NCBI RefSeq assembly: GCF_023277925.1
Contig: NZ_CP063832.1
Coordinates: 4,214,501-4,278,500 of the forward strand
Length of the DNA: 64,000 nucleotides
Reading direction: 5' to 3'
DNA from: Pseudomonas entomophila
GTDB lineage: Bacteria > Pseudomonadota > Gammaproteobacteria > Pseudomonadales > Pseudomonadaceae
The notes under the pieces were generated by a model. It did not search any database, was not told where the DNA came from, and worked only from the letters and a program-made list of their open reading frames with translations. Shown piece by piece: positions 16,145 through 24,211 of the stretch (the stretch's first letter is position 1; every line of letters begins with the position of its first letter). The position numbers and the translations under genes are program-made.

Positions 16145-16170
16145 ATAGAACGCCCTTCACCTGAAGCTGC

Positions 16171-16491
16171 TTAACGGACCAGCTTCCAGACAATGTGTGA
16201 ATTCCGACCACTGAGCCTGTACTCGCACCCTTGGAATAGCCCCCAGATCAAAGGGCCAAACGACAGGAAGAACAGCAAGGGGAACACATAGAGCCCGAGG
16301 ATGAGCAGCACCGAAAGCAGCTTGTGCTCGAAGGTCATGGCCAGCCTGTGGAGCTCGCCCGCCCCTTCGAATGTGTTGATATCCAGGCCTCGCTGCCTGG
16401 CGAAGAACCAGGCGTAGATCGCCAGGACGAATGCAGACACCATCATGCAGTCGAGCATCAGAAGATTGATGAACCTGAGGGTTTCACACAT
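16171..16491 (-). CDS. Small two-TM membrane protein, unknown
   Basis: 106 residues with two strong hydrophobic segments, about 8-29 and 58-85, separated by a polar stretch (RQRGLDINTFEGAGELHRL). No family is recognised. The ATG lacks a clear ribosome-binding site. It is followed upstream, on the same strand, by another orphan gene (16536-16940), 44 bases away, so they may be expressed together. Confidence 0.6.
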   Translation of the reverse strand: MCETLRFINLLMLDCMMVSAFVLAIYAWFFARQRGLDINTFEGAGELHRLAMTFEHKLLSVLLILGLYVFPLLFFLSFGPLIWGLFQGCEYRLSGRNSHIVWKLVR

Positions 16492-16535
16492 GGTTACGGA
16501 ACCGGCCAGGTGCTGACTGTCTGCAAACCTGTTCG

Positions 16536-16940
16536 TTATTCATGATCGGGGAGCTCCTCTGCCCGGACATGGCCGCCCACTACATAGAACTCGCCGTCAC
16601 GGCGGACCTCGTCGAGTGAGCGAGGGTCTTCGGCACCGCCATACATACCGTTTACATCGACGCACCAAAGGCCATCGAATTTCAGTAGTTTGACGCTGAG
16701 GTAAATCCGCCGGCATTCATCGCTGGATACTTTCAGGGACAACTCCCGAACATCACCGACCACGACCCTGACATGTCGCCAGACATTGCCGTCGGCCCAG
16801 TTGTCACGGCCGTTGAAGGTCATCGCGAAACTGAGGGTTCCATCCACGGCTTCCTGATACTCGAAAGCCAGCAGGTAACCATCGTCGAACCGGTGGTACT
16901 TCTCGAAAATCGCTTCTGCCGATAACGTCCCTGTAGCCAC
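16536..16940 (-). CDS. Hypothetical soluble protein, unknown
   Basis: 134 residues from a GTG at 16940, chosen because GGAGG lies 5 bases before it; an in-frame ATG at 17033 would add 31 residues without a site. The product is rich in aromatic and acidic residues (FEKYHRFDDGYLLAFEYQ, FNGRDNWADGNVWRHVRV, LKFDGLWCVDVNGMYGG) and looks like a compact beta-rich cytoplasmic fold. Proteins of this look include bacterial immunity proteins, but I cannot assign a family. It pairs with the small membrane protein gene downstream. Confidence 0.6.
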   Translation of the reverse strand: MATGTLSAEAIFEKYHRFDDGYLLAFEYQEAVDGTLSFAMTFNGRDNWADGNVWRHVRVVVGDVRELSLKVSSDECRRIYLSVKLLKFDGLWCVDVNGMYGGAEDPRSLDEVRRDGEFYVVGGHVRAEELPDHE

Positions 16941-17155
16941 TGCAACCTCCTGGAAAAAAGCGAAAAGCCCCTGGCGACCTGGCGCACTCGAAGCACGCGC
17001 GGTTTCAGCCGCGCGCCATTGTTTCCAACTCATCGGCTTACAGCAAGAATGGCGTTCCCTCGAAGCAGACCGTTCTACGCCTCCTGCATGCCCATTGCGT
17101 GCCCCTTCAACCTGCTCTATTACTAGCCACAGCCCTCCCCCGCACCGAGACCATC

Positions 17156-18583
17156 ATGCTGGCCTTCATCCAGTCGTCCCCCTTGTTGCTCGGCACCGCC
17201 CTGATCTTCCTCGACCTGCTGCTCTGGCACCTGATCCCTCTGGAGCGCCGCGCCTGGCGCATGGCTTCGCGGCTGGCGATCTTCCTGCTGTTCAGCTGGG
17301 TTCTGCTGGCCGCGGGCATGAGCCCGCTGCAACCGCCGCCCTGGGCCGACGACGTATCACGCAACCTGATGGCCACGGTGCTGGCGATTGGTTGGTGGCT
17401 GTTCGGCGCGCGCACGGTGACGGTGGTGTTCGGCCTGTTGCTGGTGGCGCGGGGCAGCCATGGCGGGCGCCTGCTGCAGGATGTGGTCGGGGCGCTGATC
17501 TTTTTGGTGGCGGCGGTGGCAGCGGCGGCCTATGTGATGCAGTTGCCGGTCAAAGGCCTGCTGGCCACCTCCGGGGTGATGGCCATCGTCATCGGTCTGG
17601 CCTTGCAGAGCACCCTGGCCGACGTGTTCTCGGGGATCGTGCTGAACACCACGCGCCCCTACCAGATCGGCGACTCGATCTCCATCGACGGCACCGAAGG
17701 CAAGGTCGTCGATATCGACTGGCGCGCCACCCGGCTGATCACCGGCAACAGCAGCCTGGCGGTGATCCCCAACTCGGTGGCGGCCAAGGCCAAGATCCTC
17801 AACTTCAGCCGCCCGGCCGAGGTGCACGGGGTGTCGATCAGCGTGGTGGTGCCAGCCAAGGTGCGCCCGCAACGGGTATTCGACGCCCTGGAAAAAACCC
17901 TGCAGGGCATCAGCATCCTGCTGGACAAGCCGGCGCCCAAGGTCACGGTGAAGGCCTCGACGCTGGAGTCGGTGGAATACGAGGCCAGCGGCTTCATCGC
18001 CGACATGTCGCGCAAGACCGAAGTGCGCAACCAGCTGTTCGACCTGGCCCACCGCCACCTGGAGGCCAGCGGCGTAATCTGGAACGTCGAGACCGGCGTG
18101 CCGCCGCGCAGCCGCCAACGCGAACTGCTGGAGGAGGTGCGGGTGTTCCGCTCGCTGACCAGCGACGAGCGCGACAGCCTGAGCCAGCGCATGACTACAG
18201 TGGAGTACCCGGCCGACCAGGTGATCCTGGCGATCGGCGAGCGTTCAGAGCATGTGCTGTTGATCAGCCGTGGCGTGGTGTCGGTGTCGGTGCGCGATGG
18301 CGAGCGAGTGGTCGAGGGCGGCCGCATGGGGCCGGGGGAAGTGCTGGCGCTGGAAGGGCTGGTGGATGACGAGGCCTCGCCCGTCGAATTCCGTGCCCTG
18401 ACGGGGTGTGTGCTGTACCGCATCGACAAGGAGCAGATCCGCGGTTGCCTGACCCAGAGCGGGGACGTGAAATCGGCATTGACCAAGTTGCAGCGCTTCC
18501 GTCGGCAGAAGCGTGAATCGCTGTTGTTGCAGAAACCGACCGTTGTGAAGAAAGGCGGGTTTCTGAGTTGGTTGCACAAGTGA
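17156..18583 (+). CDS. MscS-family channel with C-terminal cyclic-nucleotide-binding-like domain
   Basis: 475 residues: four to five membrane helices (about 5-150) with a glycine/alanine-rich pore helix (LLATSGVMAIVIGLALQ), the MscS beta domain (GDSISIDGTEGKVVDIDWRA), the alpha/beta part, and a cNMP-binding-like beta roll at about 345-455 (VFRSLTSDERDSLSQRM, ISRGVVSVSV, GPGEVLAL). Such fusions are ligand-modulated small-conductance channels. The phosphate-binding cassette lacks the usual Arg-Ala/Thr pair, so cAMP binding is doubtful. The ATG at 17156 is chosen over 17099, which would put a polar tail before the first helix. Confidence 0.87.
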   Translation: MLAFIQSSPLLLGTALIFLDLLLWHLIPLERRAWRMASRLAIFLLFSWVLLAAGMSPLQPPPWADDVSRNLMATVLAIGWWLFGARTVTVVFGLLLVARGSHGGRLLQDVVGALIFLVAAVAAAAYVMQLPVKGLLATSGVMAIVIGLALQSTLADVFSGIVLNTTRPYQIGDSISIDGTEGKVVDIDWRATRLITGNSSLAVIPNSVAAKAKILNFSRPAEVHGVSISVVVPAKVRPQRVFDALEKTLQGISILLDKPAPKVTVKASTLESVEYEASGFIADMSRKTEVRNQLFDLAHRHLEASGVIWNVETGVPPRSRQRELLEEVRVFRSLTSDERDSLSQRMTTVEYPADQVILAIGERSEHVLLISRGVVSVSVRDGERVVEGGRMGPGEVLALEGLVDDEASPVEFRALTGCVLYRIDKEQIRGCLTQSGDVKSALTKLQRFRRQKRESLLLQKPTVVKKGGFLSWLHK

Positions 18584-18584
18584 G

Positions 18585-18650
18585 TCGCCAGCAAGGTTGG
18601 CTCCTGCAGGTGCTCACCGCACCCTGTAGGAGCCAACCTTGCTGGCGAAC
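18585..18650. repeat. REP pair (REPIN)
   Basis: TCGCCAGCAAGGTTGGCTCC and its inverted copy GGAGCCAACCTTGCTGGCGA enclose a short spacer, between the convergent MscS-like and amaA genes. Confidence 0.85.
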
Positions 18651-18653
18651 CGC

Positions 18654-19940
18654 CTACAACACCACCCGCAAACACTGCCCCGCGTGGTACAGCGAGAACC
18701 CCGACTCATAGAACGCCGTGCGCAACGACGGCGCGCTCACCGGCTTCATCGGCGAGAACGGGATCGGCAAACTGTCCGGGTCATCCTTGAGCAGAAACTC
18801 GGCAAAGGCGCGGCCGATCACCGTGCCGGTGGTGTTGCCCCGCCCGTTGTAGCCGGTCACCGCCACCAGCCCCGGCGCCGGCTCGAACAGGCGCATCAGG
18901 TGGTCGGGGGTAAAGTCGATGCAACCGGTCCAGTGCATCTCCCATTCGACCTTGCCCAACTCAGGGTAGTAATGGCTCTGGATGCGGTCGGCCCAGCTGC
19001 GCACGAACCACGCCGGCTTGTTGTCGAGCCGGCCGAGGCTGCCGAGCAGCAGGCGGCCCTGATCGTCACGGCGAATGCTGCTGAGTACGGTGCGGGTGTC
19101 CCAGGAGCCCTGGCCATGCGGCAAGACCTTGTCGGCGGCCGCGCCTTGCAACGGTTTGGAGGCAACCTGGTAGTAGTAGCCACGGAAGAAGTGCTTCTGC
19201 AGGTTGCTCCAGTCGCCTTCGGTATAGGCACCGGTGGAAATCACCACCTTGTCGGCGCGCACCACGCCGCGCGCGGTCTTCACCCGCCAGGCGCTGCCAT
19301 CACGTTCCAGGCCTTCGACCGAGGACTGCTGGAACAGCTTGCCACCCAGCCGGCTCACGGCCGCAGCCAGGCCTTGCGTATACCCCATGGGGTTGATGGT
19401 GCCGGCGCGGCGGTCGAGCAGCGCGGCGGAAATCTTGTCGGTACCGCAGTATTCCTGGCATTGCGCGCCGGTCAGCAGCTCGACGTCGGCGCCACGCCGG
19501 GTCCATTGCTGCTGGCGGGCTTCGAGGTCGGCGATGCCGGTGGCGTTGTGCGCCATGTGCAGGGTGCCTTTGTGCTGCGCCTGGCAATCGATCCCAAGAC
19601 GCTCGATCATCGCGAACACTTCGCCCGGCGCTTCACCCAGCACCTTGTTCAGGCGGCTGCCCTGCTTGTGGCCGAGGGTGGCCTCGACGTCGTCGGGGCG
19701 GATCCAGGTGCCAGCGTTGACCAGGCCGACGTTGCGCCCGGAGCCACCATGGCCGATCTTCCAGGCCTCCAGAAGGATCACCGACTTGCCCTGCTCCAGC
19801 AGGTGAATCGCCGCGCACAGGCCGGTGATGCCGCCGCCGATCACGCAGACATCGGCCTTGTGCTCGCCGGCCAGGGCCTGGGCGGCCACGGTCGGCTGGG
19901 TGACGAATTCCCACAGACATTCTTGACGCAGTTCGGACAT
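18654..19940 (-). CDS. amaA: L-pipecolate oxidase (FAD-dependent, DAO family)
   Basis: 428 residues. The N-terminal FAD Rossmann motif VCVIGGGITGLCAAIHLLEQ (31-50) and the DAO-family GRGNTTGTVIGRAFAEFLL near the C-terminus are present. Next to amaB this matches P. putida AmaA, which oxidises L-pipecolate to piperideine-6-carboxylate in the D-lysine branch; paralogues act on gamma-glutamylputrescine, so assignment rests on context. GGAG lies 7 bases before the ATG. Immediately upstream is AACAAGAACAAC, a double match to the Crc/Hfq A-rich motif, suggesting catabolite repression. A 133-base gap holding a REP pair separates it from amaB. Confidence 0.85.
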   Translation of the reverse strand: MSELRQECLWEFVTQPTVAAQALAGEHKADVCVIGGGITGLCAAIHLLEQGKSVILLEAWKIGHGGSGRNVGLVNAGTWIRPDDVEATLGHKQGSRLNKVLGEAPGEVFAMIERLGIDCQAQHKGTLHMAHNATGIADLEARQQQWTRRGADVELLTGAQCQEYCGTDKISAALLDRRAGTINPMGYTQGLAAAVSRLGGKLFQQSSVEGLERDGSAWRVKTARGVVRADKVVISTGAYTEGDWSNLQKHFFRGYYYQVASKPLQGAAADKVLPHGQGSWDTRTVLSSIRRDDQGRLLLGSLGRLDNKPAWFVRSWADRIQSHYYPELGKVEWEMHWTGCIDFTPDHLMRLFEPAPGLVAVTGYNGRGNTTGTVIGRAFAEFLLKDDPDSLPIPFSPMKPVSAPSLRTAFYESGFSLYHAGQCLRVVL

Positions 19941-19957
19941 GGCCCGGCTCCAGCGGT

Positions 19958-19969
19958 GTTGTTCTTGTT
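19958..19969 (-). promoter_or_regulatory. Candidate Crc/Hfq binding motif at amaA
   Basis: Minus-strand AACAAGAACAAC contains two overlapping matches to AANAANAA. It ends 17 bases before the amaA ATG, next to the GGAG site. Confidence 0.5.
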
Positions 19970-19987
19970 GGGGCCGCTGTGCGGCCC

Positions 19988-20046
19988 ATCGCCGGCAAGC
20001 CGGCTCCTACAACTATCCCCTGTAGGAGCCGGCTTGCCGGCGAACC
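19988..20046. repeat. REP pair (REPIN)
   Basis: ATCGCCGGCAAGCCGGCTCCTAC and TGTAGGAGCCGGCTTGCCGGCGA are near-perfect inverted copies separated by ten bases, in the amaB-amaA gap. Confidence 0.85.
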
Positions 20047-20073
20047 AGGGGCATTGCCCCCGGCCATTCAGCA

Positions 20074-21564
20074 TCAATCGAAAACAATCCCCTGCGCCAG
20101 CGGCAGCTCGCGCGAATAGTTCACGGTATTGGTCTGGCGACGCATGTAGCCCTTCCAGGCATCCGACCCGGACTCACGCCCGCCCCCGGTCTCCTTCTCG
20201 CCACCGAACGCGCCACCGATCTCCGCACCGCTTGTGCCGATGTTGACGTTGGCGATACCGCAATCACTGCCCGAGGCGCTCTGGAAGCGCTCGGCCTCGC
20301 GAATGTCGGTGGTGAAGATGCACGACGACAGCCCCTGTGGCACTTCATTGTTCAGGCGCAGCGCCTCTTCGAAGTCGTCATAGGCCAGCACGTAGAGGAT
20401 CGGCGCGAAGGTCTCGTGGCGCACCACGTCGCTCTGGGCTGGCATTTCGGCGATGGCGGGCGAAACGTAGTAGGCGTTGGGGTACTGGTCGGCCAGCTGG
20501 CGCTCGCCACCGAACACCTGGCCGCCTTCGTCGCGGGCCTTGGCCAGCGCGCCCTGCATGGCGTCGAACGACAGCTTGTCGATCAGCGGCCCGACCAGAT
20601 TATCCTTGCGTGGGTCGCCGATGCGCACCTTGCCGTAGGCAGCTTTGACCCGCGCCACTACGTCGTCCTTGATCGAACGATGGACGATCAGCCGGCGCAG
20701 GGTGGTGCAACGTTGGCCGGCGGTGCCCACCGCCGAGAACAGGATGCCGCGCACGGCCAGGTCCAAGTCGGCGCTCGGGGCCAGGATCATGGCGTTGTTG
20801 CCGCCCAGTTCGAGGATGCTGCGGCCGAAACGCGCTGCAACCCGTGGCCCGACTTCACGGCCCATGCGGGTGCTGCCGGTGGCGCTGACCAGCGGCACGC
20901 GCGGGTCGTCGACCAGGGCTTCGCCGGCCTCGCGGCCGCCGATCACCAGCTGGCTCAGGCCGGCCGGCGCGTCACCGAAGGCTTTCAGGGCTTTTTCGAA
21001 CAGCGCCTGGCAGGCCAGGGCGGTAAGCGGGGTTTTCTCGGATGGTTTCCACACCACGGCGTTGCCGGCCACCAACGCCAGCGCGGCGTTCCACGCCCAT
21101 ACCGCCACCGGGAAATTGAAGGCGCTGATCACACCCACCACGCCCAGCGGGTGCCAGCTTTCACGCATGTGGTGGCCCGGGCGCTCGGAGGCGATGGTCA
21201 GGCCGTACAGCTGGCGCGACAGGCCCACGGCGAAGTCGCAGATATCGATCATTTCCTGCACTTCACCCAAGCCTTCCTGGGTGATCTTGCCGGCTTCGAT
21301 CGACACCAGCTCGCCGAGGTCGGCCTTGTGCGCGCGCAGCACTTCACCGAACAGGCGCACCAGCTCGCCACGGCGTGGCGCCGGCACCTTGCGCCAGGCT
21401 TCGAAGGCCTGTTGCGCCTGGCCGATGCGGGCGCTGGTGTCGGCCTTGCCAAGCAGTTTCACCGAGGCGATCTGGCTGCCGTCGATCGGGGTGTGGACAG
21501 GGTGGTCGCCCTGGGTGTGAGCCGAGGCGGCAACGCCGAGGCGTTCGAGCAATCCAGCAACCAT
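20074..21564 (-). CDS. amaB: L-2-aminoadipate-6-semialdehyde dehydrogenase (ALDH7 family)
   Basis: 496 residues, NAD-dependent aldehyde dehydrogenase of the ALDH7/antiquitin type. Seen: FNFPVAVWAWNAALALVAGN, the general base in ELGGNNA, and nucleophile Cys in GTAGQRCTTLRR. ALDH7 members oxidise 2-aminoadipate semialdehyde; the P. putida AmaB enzyme makes L-2-aminoadipate from the AmaA product. Start ATG 21564 follows GGAG. Upstream lies a divergent LysR gene, with a LysR-type inverted repeat at 21658-21678 between them. Direction and spacing fit an amaB-amaA operon. Confidence 0.92.
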   Translation of the reverse strand: MVAGLLERLGVAASAHTQGDHPVHTPIDGSQIASVKLLGKADTSARIGQAQQAFEAWRKVPAPRRGELVRLFGEVLRAHKADLGELVSIEAGKITQEGLGEVQEMIDICDFAVGLSRQLYGLTIASERPGHHMRESWHPLGVVGVISAFNFPVAVWAWNAALALVAGNAVVWKPSEKTPLTALACQALFEKALKAFGDAPAGLSQLVIGGREAGEALVDDPRVPLVSATGSTRMGREVGPRVAARFGRSILELGGNNAMILAPSADLDLAVRGILFSAVGTAGQRCTTLRRLIVHRSIKDDVVARVKAAYGKVRIGDPRKDNLVGPLIDKLSFDAMQGALAKARDEGGQVFGGERQLADQYPNAYYVSPAIAEMPAQSDVVRHETFAPILYVLAYDDFEEALRLNNEVPQGLSSCIFTTDIREAERFQSASGSDCGIANVNIGTSGAEIGGAFGGEKETGGGRESGSDAWKGYMRRQTNTVNYSRELPLAQGIVFD

Positions 21565-21657
21565 GTGCTTCTCCTACATCGGGTGAAGGGTTGGAAAATG
21601 ACGTGGGTCAGTATTAATCCGATTACACAGGTGCAACAAACGACCTTTATTCCGCAT

Positions 21658-21678
21658 ATCATTCCGCCAGGTAATGAT
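21658..21678. promoter_or_regulatory. Candidate LysR operator between amaB and its regulator
   Basis: ATCATT-N9-AATGAT is a perfect 6-bp-arm inverted repeat with the T-N11-A spacing of LysR boxes, about 95 bases upstream of amaB and 20 upstream of the LysR start. Confidence 0.5.
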
Positions 21679-21697
21679 TCGAGCCGCAGAGACCGCT

Positions 21698-22582
21698 ATG
21701 TCCAAACGCCTGGTGCCTTCCATGACCGCCCTGCAGTGCTTCGAGGCTGCAGCCCGCCACCTGAGCTTCACCCGCGCCGCCGAGGAGCTGCACCTGACGC
21801 AGAGCGCGGTGAGCAAGCAGGTGGCGCAGCTCGAAGAGATGCTGCGCCATCACCTGTTCCTGCGCATTCGCCGGCGCCTGCAGCTCACGCCCGCCGGCGC
21901 CCTGTACCTGGCCGAGGTCAACAAGATCCTCACCCAGGTCGACATGTCCAGCCGCTACGTGCTCAGCTACGGCACGCAGACCGAAGTATTGAAGGTAGCC
22001 ACTCAACCGAGTTTCGGCGTGCGCTGGCTGATCCCGCACCTCAAGGGCTTCGGCAAGCGCCACCCGAACATCCACCTGGACATCCGCAACGAGATGGAAC
22101 CGTTCGCCCTGCTGCAAGGCTCGGCCGATGTGGTGTTCTTCTTTGGCCAGGGCACCTGGCCAGGGGCGACCTGCGTGGCGTTGTTCGGCGAGGAGGTGCT
22201 GCCGGTGTGCGCGCCGGAACTGCTGCAAGGCCGCACGCTGCCTGACGCGGGCGCGGTGGCCGAGCTGGTGCTGCTGCAAAGCACCTCGCGGCCGGAGGCC
22301 TGGCACGAGTGGTTCCTGGAGCAGGGGTTGCACACCGACAACAGCTACCACGGGCCGCGTTTCGACACGTTCTACATGGCCTTGAGCGCGGCGCAGGCCG
22401 GTTGTGGCGTGGCATTGGTGCCGCGTTACCTGGTGGCCAGGGAGCTGGCCGAAGGCAGCCTGGTGGTGGCCTGGGACCATTCAATGAAAAGCAATGGCGC
22501 ACATTACCTGGCGTTTGCCGAGCATGCGGCGGAAGTGCCGAAGGTGCGGGCATTGGTGGATTGGGTTCGCGAGCAGTTGTAG
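21698..22582 (+). CDS. LysR-family regulator of the lysine catabolism locus
   Basis: 294 residues. The helix-turn-helix (FEAAARHLSFTRAAEELHLTQSAVSKQ) is of the GcvA-like type and the effector domain runs from about residue 95. The ATG at 21698 is preferred; the alternative ATG at 21674 lies inside the inverted-repeat operator. It is divergent from amaB and 145 bases upstream of hglS on its own strand, so control of both is likely. P. putida has an unnamed LysR gene at this position. Confidence 0.85.
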   Translation: MSKRLVPSMTALQCFEAAARHLSFTRAAEELHLTQSAVSKQVAQLEEMLRHHLFLRIRRRLQLTPAGALYLAEVNKILTQVDMSSRYVLSYGTQTEVLKVATQPSFGVRWLIPHLKGFGKRHPNIHLDIRNEMEPFALLQGSADVVFFFGQGTWPGATCVALFGEEVLPVCAPELLQGRTLPDAGAVAELVLLQSTSRPEAWHEWFLEQGLHTDNSYHGPRFDTFYMALSAAQAGCGVALVPRYLVARELAEGSLVVAWDHSMKSNGAHYLAFAEHAAEVPKVRALVDWVREQL

Positions 22583-22590
22583 CGGTTCAA

Positions 22591-22619
22591 CTGTAGGAGC
22601 CGGCTTGCCGGCGAACCGC
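22591..22619. repeat. Single REP element
   Basis: CTGTAGGAGCCGGCTTGCCGGCGAACC, between the LysR gene and hglS. Confidence 0.8.
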
Positions 22620-22727
22620 CCCTGAGGTCGATCAAAAAAGGAATGAAACCCGCACTTTTTTTCGCTTGTACGGCCACTCCATTCCCAGCTTTCATGTAAG
22701 GGTCCTCACTCACCCAGGAAGCTTGCG

Positions 22728-24113
22728 ATGCCCGCCCACGATTTCGTCAGCCCCGACAGCATCCGCGCGCGGTTCTCCGCCGCCATGTCGCTCATGTACA
22801 AGCAGGAAGTGCCCCTGTACGGCACGCTGCTCGAGCTGGTGAGCGAGGTCAACCGCCAGGTCATGGCCGAGCAGCCCAAGGTGGCCGAGGCCCTGCGCTG
22901 GACCGGCGAGATCGAGCGCCTCGATCAGGAGCGCCACGGCGCCATCCGCGTGGGCACCGCCGCAGAACTGGCCACCATCGCCCGTCTGTTCGCGGTGATG
23001 GGCATGGAGCCCGTCGGCTACTACGACTTGAGTTCGGCCGGCGTGCCGGTGCACTCCACTGCGTTTCGCGCGGTGCATGAACAATCGCTGCATATCAGCC
23101 CGTTTCGCGTGTTCACCTCGCTGTTGCGCCTGGAGCTGATCGACAACCCGAAACTGCGCGAGCTGGCGCAGGCAATCCTGGCCAATCGGCAGATCTTCAC
23201 CCCACGTGTGCTGGAACTGATCGACCAGTGCGAGCGCGACGGTGGCCTGAATGCGTCCGACGCCGACACCTTCGTCCGGGAAGCCTTGCACACCTTCCGC
23301 TGGCACCAGGACGCCACCGTCACCGCTGAGCAGTACCAGCAACTGCACGACCAGCACCGACTGATCGCCGACGTGGTGGCGTTCAAGGGCCCGCACATCA
23401 ACCACCTCACGCCACGCACCCTGGACATCGACGCGATCCAGCTCGGCATGCCAGCCAAGGGCATCCCACCCAAGGCGGTGGTCGAAGGCCCGCCCACCCG
23501 CCGCCACCCGATCCTGCTGCGCCAGACCAGCTTCAAGGCGTTGCAGGAGAAGGTCGCCTTCAGCGATGCCCAGGGCAGCCACACCGCGCGCTTCGGTGAG
23601 ATCGAGCAGCGCGGCGCGGCGTTGACGCCCAAGGGGCGGCAGCTATACGACCGCCTGCTCGACGCGACCCGCGCGGCCCTGGGCGGCGCGCCGACGGAGG
23701 CCAATGGCGAACGCTACATGGCGCTGCTCACGCAACACTTCACCGAGTTCCCGGATGACCTGGCGCAAATGCGCGAGCAAGGGCTGGCGTACTTCCGCTA
23801 TTTCGCCACCGAGAAAGGGTTGGCGGCACGCGGCCAGGCGGAGCGCCCGACCACCCTGCAAGGGTTGATCGACGCCGGGCATGTGCATTACGAGGCCTTG
23901 GTGTACGAGGACTTCCTGCCGGTGAGCGCGGCGGGGATCTTCCAGTCCAACCTGGGCGACGAGGGGCAGGCGGAGTATGGCAGCAATGCCAACCGCGAGG
24001 CCTTCGAGCAGGCGCTGGGGCTGACGGTGCAGGATGAATTGGCGCTGTATGCGCAGAGCGAGCGCAGGTCGTTGCAAGCGTGTGCGCTAGCGTTGGGCCT
24101 GGGGGCGATGTAA
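22728..24113 (+). CDS. hglS: 2-oxoadipate dioxygenase/decarboxylase (DUF1338, hydroxyglutarate synthase)
   Basis: 461 residues of the DUF1338/VOC-like family. P. putida HglS converts 2-oxoadipate to D-2-hydroxyglutarate with O2 and Fe(II), completing D-lysine catabolism. His70 (in RHGAIRVGT), Arg74 and His226 (in GPHINH) sit at the positions I recall for the metal and substrate residues. The third ligand is a Glu at 291 or 293, near the published Glu294. CAGGAAG precedes the ATG. The gene follows the LysR gene and complements amaA/amaB, whose product aminoadipate becomes 2-oxoadipate by a transaminase not in this window. Confidence 0.92.
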   Translation: MPAHDFVSPDSIRARFSAAMSLMYKQEVPLYGTLLELVSEVNRQVMAEQPKVAEALRWTGEIERLDQERHGAIRVGTAAELATIARLFAVMGMEPVGYYDLSSAGVPVHSTAFRAVHEQSLHISPFRVFTSLLRLELIDNPKLRELAQAILANRQIFTPRVLELIDQCERDGGLNASDADTFVREALHTFRWHQDATVTAEQYQQLHDQHRLIADVVAFKGPHINHLTPRTLDIDAIQLGMPAKGIPPKAVVEGPPTRRHPILLRQTSFKALQEKVAFSDAQGSHTARFGEIEQRGAALTPKGRQLYDRLLDATRAALGGAPTEANGERYMALLTQHFTEFPDDLAQMREQGLAYFRYFATEKGLAARGQAERPTTLQGLIDAGHVHYEALVYEDFLPVSAAGIFQSNLGDEGQAEYGSNANREAFEQALGLTVQDELALYAQSERRSLQACALALGLGAM

Positions 24114-24116
24114 GCC

Positions 24117-24188
24117 CGGTTCGCCGGCAAGGCCGGCTCCTACAGGAGGTTCACGCGGTACCTGTAGGAGCCGGCGTTGCCGGCGAAG
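24117..24188. repeat. REP pair (REPIN)
   Basis: TTCGCCGGCAAGGCCGGCTCCTACAGG and CCTGTAGGAGCCGGCGTTGCCGGCGAA as an inverted doublet between the convergent hglS and chemoreceptor genes. Confidence 0.85.
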
Positions 24189-24211
24189 AGGCCAGCACAG
24201 GCAGTAAGCCG

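Noticed and set aside
18639..20246. Long frame opposite amaA
   Set aside because: Shadow of a clear FAD oxidase gene; composition is typical of antisense translation.
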